The position numbers were made by a program, and so were the translations under genes. A DNA stretch of 64,000 nucleotides from Planotetraspora thailandica. GTDB taxonomy: Bacteria > Actinomycetota > Actinomycetes > Streptosporangiales > Streptosporangiaceae. Below the pieces are notes generated by a model. That model was not told the origin of the DNA and did no database searches. It saw only the letters and a program-made list of their open reading frames with translations. Below are positions 33,912 to 41,302 of this stretch, piece after piece. Positions within the stretch are counted from its first letter, which is position 1. Every line of letters starts with the position of its first letter. The stretch is taken from contig NZ_BOOR01000005.1 of NCBI RefSeq assembly GCF_016863335.1, positions 62,001-126,000 of the forward strand, read 5' to 3'.

Positions 33912-34265
33912 ATGAAGTTCCTGATCAGCCTGCACGTCAACCCGGCCGTGCTGGACGCGCTGACCGACGAGGAGAGGGCGGCGATCGGCGACGGCCACGG
34001 CAGGTTCATCGAGGCGCTGAAGGAGTCCGGCGAGCTGATCCTCACGCAGGCGCTGGTCGACCCGTCACAGGCCGCCGTGGTGTCCGTACGCAACGGCCAG
34101 CCGGTGGTGACCGACGGACCCTTCCTGGAGTCCAAGGAGTACCTGGGCGGCTTCTACCTGATCGACTGCGAGAACAAGGACCGGGCGATCGAGCTGGCAG
34201 CGCAGATCCCGGACACCGCGATCGAGGGTCTTGGGGTCGAAGTGCGGCAGGTGATGTTCGGCTGA
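33912..34265 (+). CDS. DGPF/YCII-related domain protein
   Basis: 117 aa. The DGPF signature is VVTDGPFLESKEYLGGFYLI near residues 65-85, on a ferredoxin-like YCII fold. Proteins of this type are the conserved genetic partners of ECF42-type sigma factors; the sigma gene follows 15 bases downstream, so they form an operon. Biochemical role undetermined. Confidence 0.93.
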   Translation: MKFLISLHVNPAVLDALTDEERAAIGDGHGRFIEALKESGELILTQALVDPSQAAVVSVRNGQPVVTDGPFLESKEYLGGFYLIDCENKDRAIELAAQIPDTAIEGLGVEVRQVMFG

Positions 34266-34280
34266 CGGACAATTGGCGGC

Positions 34281-35495
34281 ATGACGGCGCCGGCCATCGA
34301 GGACCTGCTGCGTGAACTCACGCCGCAGGTCCTCGGCGCGTTGGTGCGTCGGCACGGCGAGTTCGAAGGGTGTGAGGACGCCGTACAGGAGGCGGTCCTC
34401 GCCGCCACCGTGCAGTGGCCGGCCGAGGGAGTCCCGAACAATCCGCGCGGCTGGCTGGTGACTGTCGCGTCCCGGCGGCTCATCGACCAGCTGCGCAGTG
34501 ACCACGCGCGCCGCGAGCGGGAGGCGGCGACGGTCACCGAGGTGGTGCCCGAGGAGGTACCGGACACCGACGACACGCTCGTCCTGCTGTTCCTGTGCTG
34601 CCATCCGACGCTGACCGCGGCCTCGCAGACCGCCCTGACGCTGCGGGCGGTCGGCGGGCTGACCACTGCCGAGATAGCCCGCGCGTTCCTGGTGCCGGAG
34701 GCCACGATGGCGGCCAGGATCAGCCGGGCCAAGCAGCGCATCAAGGCCGCCGGCAGCTCGTTCAGCCTGCCGGACGGCGCGGAGCGCGAGGAGCGACTAC
34801 AGGTCGTCCTGCACGTGCTCTACCTGATCTTCAACGAGGGTTACACCGCCTCCTCGGGCAGCGAGTTGGACCGAGCCGATCTCGCGCACGAGGCGATCCG
34901 GCTGGCCAGGATGGTGCACGCGCAGCTGCCCGAGGACGGCGAGGTGACCGGCCTGCTCGCGCTGATGCTGCTGACCCACGCCCGCAGGGAGGCGCGTACG
35001 ACGGCGGCCGGCGACCTGGTTCCGCTGGACGAGCAGGACCGTACGAAGTGGGATCGCGAGCTGATCGACGAGGGCACCGAGCTGGTCAAGGCGTCGCTTG
35101 CCGGCCCGGCCCTGGGCCCTTACCAGCTACAGGCCGCCATCGCCGCCACGCACGCCGACGCGGCCACGGTCGAGGAGACCAACTGGCCGCAGGTGCACGC
35201 CCTTTACCTGATTCTGGAACGGATCGCGCCCAACCCGATGGTCACCCTCAATCGGGCGATCGCGCTCGCCGAGACCGAGGGCCCGCCGGCCGGGCTGGCC
35301 CTGCTGTCCACATTGGACGGTGACGAGCGGGTCGCGGGGCATCACCGGCTGCTGTCCGTACGGGCGCATCTGCTGGAGAAGACCGGCGACACGGCCGCAG
35401 CGTACGAGCACTACCGGCGCGCCGCGAAGGCCACCGCCAGCCTCGCCGAGCGGCGCTACCTGGAGTCCCGGGCCAGCCGGCTGCGAACAGGATGA
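34281..35495 (+). CDS. ECF42-type sigma factor with C-terminal TPR extension
   Basis: 404 aa, twice the size of ordinary ECF sigma factors. Region 2 is at 20-85 (FEGCEDAVQEAVLAATVQWP, GWLVTVASRRLIDQLR). Region 4 is at 110-165 (LTLRAVGGLTTAEIARAFLV, MAARISRAKQRIKAA). From about 185 a long helical extension with YLIFNEGYTASSG and IAPNPMVTLNRAIALAE is the SnoaL-free, TPR-like domain of group ECF42, needed for activity in studied members. Operon with the upstream DGPF gene; no anti-sigma gene. Confidence 0.93.
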   Translation: MTAPAIEDLLRELTPQVLGALVRRHGEFEGCEDAVQEAVLAATVQWPAEGVPNNPRGWLVTVASRRLIDQLRSDHARREREAATVTEVVPEEVPDTDDTLVLLFLCCHPTLTAASQTALTLRAVGGLTTAEIARAFLVPEATMAARISRAKQRIKAAGSSFSLPDGAEREERLQVVLHVLYLIFNEGYTASSGSELDRADLAHEAIRLARMVHAQLPEDGEVTGLLALMLLTHARREARTTAAGDLVPLDEQDRTKWDRELIDEGTELVKASLAGPALGPYQLQAAIAATHADAATVEETNWPQVHALYLILERIAPNPMVTLNRAIALAETEGPPAGLALLSTLDGDERVAGHHRLLSVRAHLLEKTGDTAAAYEHYRRAAKATASLAERRYLESRASRLRTG

Positions 35496-35686
35496 ACTGA
35501 ACGCCCAAGCGCCGCGGCGCGCTCGTCTTGGGATGTTGAGAGCTCGACCGAGACCCGGAAACGTCAAGAGGGGCCGACACAAGGTCGTTGTGCTCCCTTT
35601 CGGGAAACGCCTCGATTCCGAGCGGAAGCCGGTCGACGGGGTCCGGCCCGGGGGTGCATGATGCCTGTGATCACACGAGGGGTGCC

Positions 35687-36412
35687 ATGGGGCTGTTCGC
35701 GGCGAAATGTCCGGTCGGTGCGACGGAGCGAGCGTGGACGCAAGACTGCATGGCCTGGCTTGCGGCCGAGTTCGGCCGCGAGGTGCTCAAGCAGGGGCCG
35801 GTCTTGCCGACCGCCGGTTTCTTCCCGGGCTCGTACGCCGGCTCTGATGCGGACATCCGGGCTCTGGTTGCCCAGATCTGTGGGTACCTGAACGTGGAAC
35901 CCAGTCTGCTCGTGGTCGAGATCGAGCCCGACGACGGGGAGGACGCGATGGTTGCCGGGCTCGGGCTTGCCCGCAAGTCCCGCTCCGCCGCAGGGCACTA
36001 CCGACGCGAGAACGGGCGCCCAGTCATAGCCATCGACCAGCGCCAGGCCGCTCGCCCGATGGCCCTCGTCGCCACCATCGCCCATGAACTGGGCCATGTG
36101 CGCCTCCTCGATGAGCAGCGCATCACCCCCGACCGCTACGACCACGAGCCGCTCACCGACCTGCTGACGGTCTACTTCGGCCTCGGCATCTTCACGGCCA
36201 ACTCGGCCTTCACCTTCAGCCAGGGCAACCAGAGTTGGTCGTATACGCGGCTCGGCTACCTTTCCGAGCAGATGCTCGGCTACGCGCTCGCCTGCTACGC
36301 ACACCTGCGCGGGGAAACCCGACCCGCGTGGGCGCGCCATCTGGACGCCAACCCCCGGGGTTACCTGAAGCAGAGCCTGCTCTATCTGGCCCAGAACCCA
36401 CTGGACATCTGA
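35687..36412 (+). CDS. Zinc-peptidase-like (ImmA/IrrE-type HExxH) protein
   Basis: 241 aa from ATG at 35687 (MGLFAAKCPVGATERAW). A zinc-protease motif is H133-E-L-G-H137 in VATIAHELGHVRLLDE; a possible third ligand is in the DHEPLTDLLTVYFG helix about 20 residues on. No signal peptide or membrane segment. The layout recalls the ImmA/IrrE-like M78 fold, but no XRE partner is adjacent. Possibly a regulatory protease or an inactive scaffold. Its right side is bordered by gene debris. Confidence 0.7.
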   Translation: MGLFAAKCPVGATERAWTQDCMAWLAAEFGREVLKQGPVLPTAGFFPGSYAGSDADIRALVAQICGYLNVEPSLLVVEIEPDDGEDAMVAGLGLARKSRSAAGHYRRENGRPVIAIDQRQAARPMALVATIAHELGHVRLLDEQRITPDRYDHEPLTDLLTVYFGLGIFTANSAFTFSQGNQSWSYTRLGYLSEQMLGYALACYAHLRGETRPAWARHLDANPRGYLKQSLLYLAQNPLDI

Positions 36413-36465
36413 CGACTAAGGGGCCCTTCGCGTCCGCAAACTCCGAAATCGGACCTGGCGGATGC

Positions 36466-36690
36466 TCACAATGCCGGAACAAGATCTATCAGCCTCGTTA
36501 CTACGACATCCGCCCCAGCGGTTGCGAACTGATCAGCCTTGCCGGGCTCGTTGGCGTAGCCAACCGAGAGGACTCCGGCGGCCTTGGCCGCCTCGATGTC
36601 GCTGAGGGAGTCTCCAACCAGGACCGTCCGCTTTGGATCGGCCCCCAGCTTGTCGAGCACTTGCTGTACGAGGTGCGGGTTTGGCTTCAT
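36466..36690 (-). pseudogene. HAD-family hydrolase, 5'-truncated
   Basis: Only the last ~75 residues remain: LMKPNPHLVQQVLDKLGAD, then VLVGDSLSDIEAAKAAGVLS (HAD motif III lysine and motif IV GDSxxDI). The catalytic DxD motif I and the cap domain are absent. An in-frame stop lies 7 codons upstream of the Met at 36690. Not expected to be active. Confidence 0.85.
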
Positions 36691-36716
36691 GAGGTTCGGG
36701 TTTCGTCACCGACAGC

Positions 36717-36815
36717 ATGCGGCAGAGCGTTGCCGATCAAGTGGACGGACTGCTCTGGAAGGCTGAGGAAGCCTCGAGGGACGGGGCCGACGAACCGCCG
36801 GACAAGGCCAACTGA
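36717..36815 (+). pseudogene. Short C-terminal gene fragment
   Basis: MRQSVADQVDGLLWKAEEAS followed by an acidic Pro-rich tail and TGA reads like the end of a real helical protein, preceded in frame by GSGFVTDS and a stop. No ribosome binding site. It overlaps the 5' break of the HAD fragment region. Parent family not recognised. Confidence 0.4.
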
Positions 36816-36825
36816 GACGGAGACG

Positions 36826-36863
36826 CACGAAAGCCCCGGTTGTATCAGACCGGGGGTTTCGTG
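36826..36863. terminator. Hairpin beside the tRNA-Ser fragment
   Basis: CACGAAAGCCCCGGT (36826-36840) with ACCGGGGGTTTCGTG (36849-36863), one mismatch. It occupies the same relative position to the tRNA fragment as the 40924-40960 hairpin does to the intact tRNA-Ser, though the stem sequence differs. Confidence 0.7.
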
Positions 36864-36872
36864 TTCTTGCTG

Positions 36873-36925
36873 CTCAACCAGGCGCGGAGGATAGGAGATT
36901 CGAACCCCCCAACATGCTTTCCAAG
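36873..36925 (-). repeat. Decayed tRNA-Ser 3' fragment, probable distal attachment site
   Basis: 36873-36905 is identical over 33 bp to 40971-41003, which covers the 3' end and T-arm of tRNA-Ser(GGA) plus 10 bases beyond it. After a small deletion the match resumes (CCCCCAACATGCTTTCCAAG, one base different) to the anticodon loop, then stops. Identity from anticodon loop to past the 3' end is the usual extent of a tyrosine-recombinase att site. Confidence 0.75.
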
Positions 36926-37086
36926 TCTGCTGACGTCTGTTCACGGGAGATCACATGCGGTCTGACCTGGGCATCGAGGAGGCCCGCGGATCCGTACGGA
37001 CGGCGGTGTACGGAGGTGAACTGAGACGGGAATTGAGACGGGCGGAGACTCGACCCCTGCGGGTTGAGCAGGACGCTCGTCGGGAT

Positions 37087-37863
37087 CTAGCGGGCGGGGT
37101 CGCGGTTGTAGAGCTTCCTGGCCCACAGGTAGCCGACCAGGGCGATGCCGGCGCCCCAGACGATCGCGACGGTCGCGTTGTCGCCCATCGGGGTGCCGAG
37201 CAGCAGGGATCGCAGGGTCTCGATGAGCGGGGTGAACGGCTGGTGCTCGGCGAACCAGCGCAGCGGGCCGGGCATGGAGTCGGTGGGGACGAACCCGCTA
37301 CCGAACAGCGGCAGGAACATCAGCGGCATGGGGATGTTACTGGCGATCTCGACAGTGGGAGAGACCAGGCCGAGCGCGGCCGACAACCAGGTGAGGCCGA
37401 GGACGAACAGGGTCAGGATGCCGAGCGCGGCGAGCCACTGCAGAGGGCCGGTGGTCGAGCGGAATCCAAGCAGTACGGCGACGCCGCCGACGACGGCGAC
37501 CCCGAGCAGGGTCTGGATCATGCTGCCGAGCACGTGACCGGTCGGGACGGAGGCGCGGGCGATGGCCATGGTCCGGAAGCGGGCGACGATGCCCTCGGTC
37601 ATGTCGGTTGCGACGGTCACCGCGGTGGCGGTGGCGGCCGAGGCGACCGTCATCAGGATGATGCCGGGGGTGACGTAGGCGAGGTAGTCGGCTCGGCCGC
37701 CGGCCTGGCCGAGCCCCGCGCCGAGGGTGCCGCCGAAGACGTAGACGAACAGCAGCAGGAAGATGATCGGCATACCGATGATCATCAGGGTGAGGGTGGG
37801 GTAGCGGAGCATGTGCCGCAGGTTGCGGCGCAGCATCGTGGCCGAGTCGTGGAGCGCGTTCAT
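37087..37863 (-). CDS. ABC-2 type permease, DrrB-like
   Basis: 258 aa from ATG at 37863, overlapping the ATPase stop (ATGA). Six membrane helices; N-terminal MLRRNLRHMLRYPTLTLMII and FRTMAIARASVPTGHVLG are characteristic of the daunorubicin-resistance permease family, as is the GSGFVPTDSMPGPLRWFAEH segment. Works with the ATPase just upstream in drug or lipid export. Lies inside the region flanked by tRNA-Ser repeats. Confidence 0.93.
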   Translation of the reverse strand: MNALHDSATMLRRNLRHMLRYPTLTLMIIGMPIIFLLLFVYVFGGTLGAGLGQAGGRADYLAYVTPGIILMTVASAATATAVTVATDMTEGIVARFRTMAIARASVPTGHVLGSMIQTLLGVAVVGGVAVLLGFRSTTGPLQWLAALGILTLFVLGLTWLSAALGLVSPTVEIASNIPMPLMFLPLFGSGFVPTDSMPGPLRWFAEHQPFTPLIETLRSLLLGTPMGDNATVAIVWGAGIALVGYLWARKLYNRDPAR

Positions 37864-38798
37864 CGGGCGGGTTCGCTTTCCTGGGTGAGGGCGAGGAAGA
37901 CGTCGTCGAGGTCGGGGGCGTGGACGGCCAGTTCGTCGACAGTGACGGAGGCGGTGTCGAGCCAGTCGAGCAGCGCTCGCAGCGATCTGACGCCGCCGTC
38001 GCTTGGGACGTGCAGGGTGAGCGTCTCCTCTTCGCGGGAGATCGGGCGCAGCCCCTGGGACGCCGTCTCGAAGCCGTGTGGGTCGGCGAAGCGTAGGCTG
38101 ACGTGGCCGCCGGGGACCAGGCGTTTGAGTTCTTCTGCGGTGCCCTGGGCGACCATCTTGCCGTGGTTCAGCACGGCGATCCGGTGGGCGAGCTGGTCGG
38201 CTTCTTCCAAGTACTGGGTGGTGAGGAAGATGGTGACGCCGTGGTCGGTGACCAGTCCGCGGATGATCTGCCACATGGTGCGGCGGCTGCGCGGGTCCAA
38301 GCCGGTGGTGGGTTCGTCGAGGAAGATGATGCGAGGGTCGCCGACGAGGGTCATGGCGAGATCGAGACGACGTCGCATGCCGCCGGAGTAGGTCGCGGCG
38401 GGTTTGCCGGCGGCCTCGGCCAGGTCGAACCGCTCGAGCAGTTCCCGCGCCCGCTCGCGGCCCCGGGATCGGCCCAGGTGGTGCAGGTCGGCCATGAGGC
38501 GGAGGTTCTCCTCGCCGGTGAGCAGGCCGTCCACCGCGGAGTACTGGCCGGTGACGCCGATCGCGGCGCGTACGGCCTGCGCTTCCCTGGTCAGGTGATG
38601 GCCGGCCACTCGGACGTCGCCGCCGTCGGCGGAGATGAGCGTGGAGAGGATCTTCACCATGGTGGTCTTGCCTGCGCCGTTGGGGCCGAGGAGGGAGAAG
38701 ATGGTGCCGGCCGGGATGTCCAGGTCGACGCCGTCGAGTACGAGGTGCTTGCCGTAGGCCTTGCGCAGGCCGGTGGCGGAGATCGCCGGGTCGGTCAT
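37860..38798 (-). CDS. ABC transporter ATPase, DrrA-like
   Basis: 312 aa. Walker A G38-P-N-G-A-G-K44-T, Q-loop GVTGQYSAVDGLLTG, signature YSGGMRRRLDLAMTL, Walker B IIFLDEPTTGLDP, H-loop TTQYLEEADQLA. The C-terminal ~90 residues form the regulatory domain of the daunorubicin-resistance ATPase family (VHAPDLDDVFLALT). Coupled to the permease. Probably regulated by the MarR-type protein encoded at 40024. Confidence 0.95.
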   Translation of the reverse strand: MTDPAISATGLRKAYGKHLVLDGVDLDIPAGTIFSLLGPNGAGKTTMVKILSTLISADGGDVRVAGHHLTREAQAVRAAIGVTGQYSAVDGLLTGEENLRLMADLHHLGRSRGRERARELLERFDLAEAAGKPAATYSGGMRRRLDLAMTLVGDPRIIFLDEPTTGLDPRSRRTMWQIIRGLVTDHGVTIFLTTQYLEEADQLAHRIAVLNHGKMVAQGTAEELKRLVPGGHVSLRFADPHGFETASQGLRPISREEETLTLHVPSDGGVRSLRALLDWLDTASVTVDELAVHAPDLDDVFLALTQESEPAR

Positions 38799-38840
38799 GA
38801 TCGGGTCCTTGAAGGTCGGGTGTGGGCTCGAGGCGGCGTT

Positions 38841-39818
38841 TCAGGCTGAGGTGGCGATCAGCGGGCGGGGCTCTGCGCCGGCGGCCTGCCGTACGGCTCG
38901 CCTGGCCGCGAGGATGGTCCAGGCGGTGGCGAACGCGGTGACCAGTGCCGTCGCGGCGAAGGCGGCGAGGGTGGCCGCGTCGGGGTGGATCAGGGACTGG
39001 CCGCGGGCGGCCTGCCAGGTCACGACGGCGACGAAGCCGCTGTAGCCGAGGGCGGCGGCACCCACCAGGCGGGCACGCACTCGCTCGTCCCGCAACCAGG
39101 CGTACCGGGTGGCCAGGGCGGCCAGGACCGCGGTGAGGGCGAGCAGCAGCTGGATGCCGTGCAGGCCGAAGAAGTGCGGGACGCGGAAGTCTCCACCGGT
39201 GACGCTCCAGTTGGTGAGGGGCATGCCGTGGCCGTCGGGGTCGCCGATGCCGTGGCCCTGGTACATGGGGATCTGGGCGCCGTTGGCGTCGGTGACCGTA
39301 CGGGGGTGTATGTCGGTGACCATCCAGTAGAGCGGGAGGAGCATGCCGACGGTGGCCAGTCCAAGCCCGGCGCGTATCGCGCGGGTGAGCGCGGGGCCGG
39401 CGGTGCGCTGGATCACCACCATGATCCCGATGATCAGCTGCGCGATCATGATGATCATTACGCCGTAGGTGAGGAACGGGACCAGCGCCAAGGTGATGGG
39501 ATCGCTCTGGTCGGCGTTGAAGTGGCTGAAGGTGCCGCGGGCGGCCTGCAGGGTGATGACGCCGACCTCGACGGTCGCGGCGACGGCGAACACGGTGCCG
39601 ACCCACCAGCCCAGGCGCCTGCCCTTGGTCAGCTTGGAGAGCAGCCAGGCCAGCGTCCCGGCGTAGAGGCCGAAGGCGAAGCCGAACTTCAACGGTTTGA
39701 CCCACACCGACTCGCCCAGCAGCGTCCGGTCGTCGATCAGCAGCCCGGCGACGCAGACGAGCATCAGGGTGCACATGAGGCCCGCGCAGATCAGCAGCGG
39801 ACGATGCCAGGACTTCAC
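38841..39818 (-). CDS. Polytopic membrane protein, unknown function
   Basis: 325 aa from GTG at 39818 (GGAG 5 bases upstream; MKSWHRPLLICAG by family). Eight or more hydrophobic helices. Conserved-looking motifs include LLGESVWVKPLKFGFAFGLY near the N-terminus and HFFGLHGIQLLLAL near residue 230. No transporter or enzyme family assigned. It sits 42 bases upstream of the ABC exporter genes, same strand, so it is probably the first gene of that operon and shares its regulator. Confidence 0.85.
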   Translation of the reverse strand: MKSWHRPLLICAGLMCTLMLVCVAGLLIDDRTLLGESVWVKPLKFGFAFGLYAGTLAWLLSKLTKGRRLGWWVGTVFAVAATVEVGVITLQAARGTFSHFNADQSDPITLALVPFLTYGVMIIMIAQLIIGIMVVIQRTAGPALTRAIRAGLGLATVGMLLPLYWMVTDIHPRTVTDANGAQIPMYQGHGIGDPDGHGMPLTNWSVTGGDFRVPHFFGLHGIQLLLALTAVLAALATRYAWLRDERVRARLVGAAALGYSGFVAVVTWQAARGQSLIHPDAATLAAFAATALVTAFATAWTILAARRAVRQAAGAEPRPLIATSA

Positions 39819-39921
39819 AGGAACTCCGATCAAGCTCGTCGTTTCGACATACGAAAAGCTAGCTTGCATTCAGTTTTTCGTCAACGCTGAATCTGCTGGT
39901 TGGGTGGGTAAATGAGGGTTC

Positions 39922-39965
39922 CTTGCAATGGCTTGTCGATGAACGCAAGTGGTCGACTTGCAATG
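39922..39965. promoter_or_regulatory. Operator-like repeats in divergent promoter region
   Basis: CTTGCAATG occurs twice in direct orientation (39922-39930, 39957-39965). The second overlaps a perfect dyad, GCAAGT GGTCG ACTTGC (39945-39961). They lie between the divergent membrane-protein/exporter operon and the MarR-type regulator gene, where a dimeric repressor would be expected. Confidence 0.55.
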
Positions 39966-40023
39966 AGATGGGAGTGGATGCAAGACTGCCCGTCCGTGCA
40001 GGCGCGACCAGGAAGGCACCCCC

Positions 40024-40713
40024 ATGCCCGGAGGCAGGCTGACCCACCAGGACCGCCGGCAGATCGCCGACGGCCTGGCGGAAGGGCTCACCTATACCGA
40101 GATCGCCGCCCGCCTGGACCGGCCGCTGTCCACTGTCACGCGCGAGGTGGCCCGCAACGGCGGACCCGAGGGGTACCAGGCCGACCAGGCGCACGAGGCC
40201 ACCCGGGAACGCGCCAGGAGGAGCCAGCCTGCCCCTGGGGAACGCGACGTCGAGGCGGTCGACGCCGTGGAGGAGCAGTTCACCGAGATCATGGTCAGCA
40301 CCGGTCTGTCGCGGATGACCGCCCGCGTGCTCGCCAGCCTCTACCTCACCGACAGCGGCAGCCTCACCGCCGCCGAACTCACCCGGCGCCTTCAGGTCAG
40401 CCCGGCCTCCGTCTCCAAGGCCATCGGCGAGCTCGAACAGCAGGAGATGGTCCGCCGCGAACGCGACCCGCGCAGGCGCCGCGACCGCTACATCATCGAC
40501 GCCGACGCGCTCTTCCGCGCCTGGATGGCCGGCGCCCGCCAGAACGCCCTGCTGGCCGACTTCGCCCGCGGAGCGGCTGAGACCCTCGGGGCCGCCTCGC
40601 CCGCCGGGGGCCGGCTGCGGGACGTCGGCGACTTCTTCGACCACGTCGGCCAGGCCATGCTGCAGGCGGCCGAGCAGTGGCGCGAGGCCTACAACGCCAA
40701 GCAAGAGCTGTGA
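40024..40713 (+). CDS. Hybrid regulator: N-terminal HTH_38, C-terminal GbsR/MarR domain
   Basis: 229 aa. Residues 1-45 (LTHQDRRQIADGLAEGLTYT, AARLDRPLSTVTREVARNGG) match the helix-turn-helix of IS30-type transposases. Residues 80-225 form a GbsR-like MarR winged helix (MTARVLASLYLTDSGSLTAA, LQVSPASVSKAIGELEQQEM) with a C-terminal dimer helix. Divergent from the exporter operon and adjacent to the dyad sites, so likely its repressor. The two DNA-binding domains in one chain are uncommon. Confidence 0.88.
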   Translation: MPGGRLTHQDRRQIADGLAEGLTYTEIAARLDRPLSTVTREVARNGGPEGYQADQAHEATRERARRSQPAPGERDVEAVDAVEEQFTEIMVSTGLSRMTARVLASLYLTDSGSLTAAELTRRLQVSPASVSKAIGELEQQEMVRRERDPRRRRDRYIIDADALFRAWMAGARQNALLADFARGAAETLGAASPAGGRLRDVGDFFDHVGQAMLQAAEQWREAYNAKQEL

Positions 40714-40923
40714 ACGGCCGGTTCGGCTTTATTGGGTGCTGCGACCAGACATGATCATCGGTTCGTTCCTAGTTCGGACCACTTCCGATCACCGGTCCCG
40801 CTGTCATCCGATCGCGAGGATGATCCGTTCGGACGGCATCGCTGTGGCGGCAAGATGCTGGAAGCCGATCTTCGGCGAGCCGTTGGTGGGAAGGCTTTCC
40901 GGCCCACCGAGACCCCGGACAGC

Positions 40924-40960
40924 AAGAAGGGGCCGACTTGGATGGGGTCGGCCCCTTCTT
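40924..40960. terminator. Terminator hairpin next to tRNA-Ser(GGA)
   Basis: AAGAAGGGGCCGAC (40924-40937), 9-base loop, GTCGGCCCCTTCTT (40947-40960), perfect 14-bp stem. It can terminate the tRNA transcript and perhaps the regulator gene. The rest of 40714-40982 shows no gene. Confidence 0.85.
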
Positions 40961-40970
40961 GGTTTACTGC

Positions 40971-41003
40971 CTCAACCAGGCGCGGAGGATAGGAGATTCG
41001 AAC
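40971..41003. repeat. 33-bp direct repeat, tRNA-proximal copy
   Basis: Identical to 36873-36905. It covers 12 bases downstream of the tRNA plus its acceptor and T-arm 3' part. It marks the likely att site at the tRNA end of the inserted segment. Confidence 0.75.
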
Positions 41004-41068
41004 TCCTGAGGGGTTGCCCCCAACACGCTTTCCAAGCGTGCGCCCTAGGCCAACTAGGCGAATCCTCC
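40983..41068 (-). tRNA. tRNA-Ser(GGA)
   Basis: Minus strand: acceptor GGAGGAT pairs with ATCCTCC, discriminator G, CCA not encoded. Anticodon arm CACGC TTGGAAA GCGTG gives anticodon GGA. There is a long variable arm (GTTGGGGGCAACCCCTC) and T-loop GTTCGAATC. The SRP RNA gene begins about 100 bases away on the other strand. Confidence 0.96.
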
Positions 41069-41165
41069 GCCGAACAGCTTAGCGGACGTTGGGCCGAATG
41101 GTGACCGTCGTTTTCGCGGGTTTTCCGGGCCTGCGCACGCCCGGGGAGTGGATAGACTGTGGCAC

Positions 41166-41256
41166 GGACCCCTCGCGCGGCGTCATCCTGTGAACCTCCC
41201 CAGGGCCGGAAGGCAGCAAGGATAAGCGGGCTCTGGCGGGTGCGCGAGGGGTTCTT
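41166..41256 (+). ncRNA. ffs: Small bacterial SRP RNA (4.5S type)
   Basis: The diagnostic SRP Alu-less domain IV core is present: CCCAGGGCCGGAAGGCAGCA, then AGGATAAGCGGGCTCTGG. The ends pair as ACCCCTCGCGC / GCGCGAGGGGT, giving a roughly 90-nt hairpin followed by a short T-run. It binds Ffh for co-translational targeting. The position just before dnaX is the usual one in actinobacteria. Exact ends are approximate. Confidence 0.95.
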
Positions 41257-41302
41257 TCAGTTAGCGGGCCCGCCCGCCGGGTTGACCCCCCGAGGAGACG
41301 GC

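Larger units (their letters stand above)
36413..37086. other. Mosaic strip of gene fragments
   Basis: No intact gene. It holds a 5'-truncated HAD hydrolase (minus), a short C-terminal gene fragment (plus), a hairpin, and a decayed tRNA-Ser fragment, each listed separately. The piece 36926-37086 holds nothing I recognise. Typical of an insertion/deletion junction. Confidence 0.6.

Noticed and set aside
37087-39774. 895-residue open frame spanning the exporter genes on the minus strand
   Set aside because: Only the part from 37863 down is the real permease. The rest is Arg/Pro-rich shadow of the ATPase and membrane-protein genes in another frame.
40714-40982. Small gene reading HCGGKMLEADLRRAVGGKAF
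   Set aside because: No ribosome binding site, runs through the terminator hairpin and into the tRNA; no family recognised.
41159-41302. 48-residue N-terminal extension of DnaX
   Set aside because: This stretch is the SRP RNA; DnaX proteins begin MSLALYRKYRP.
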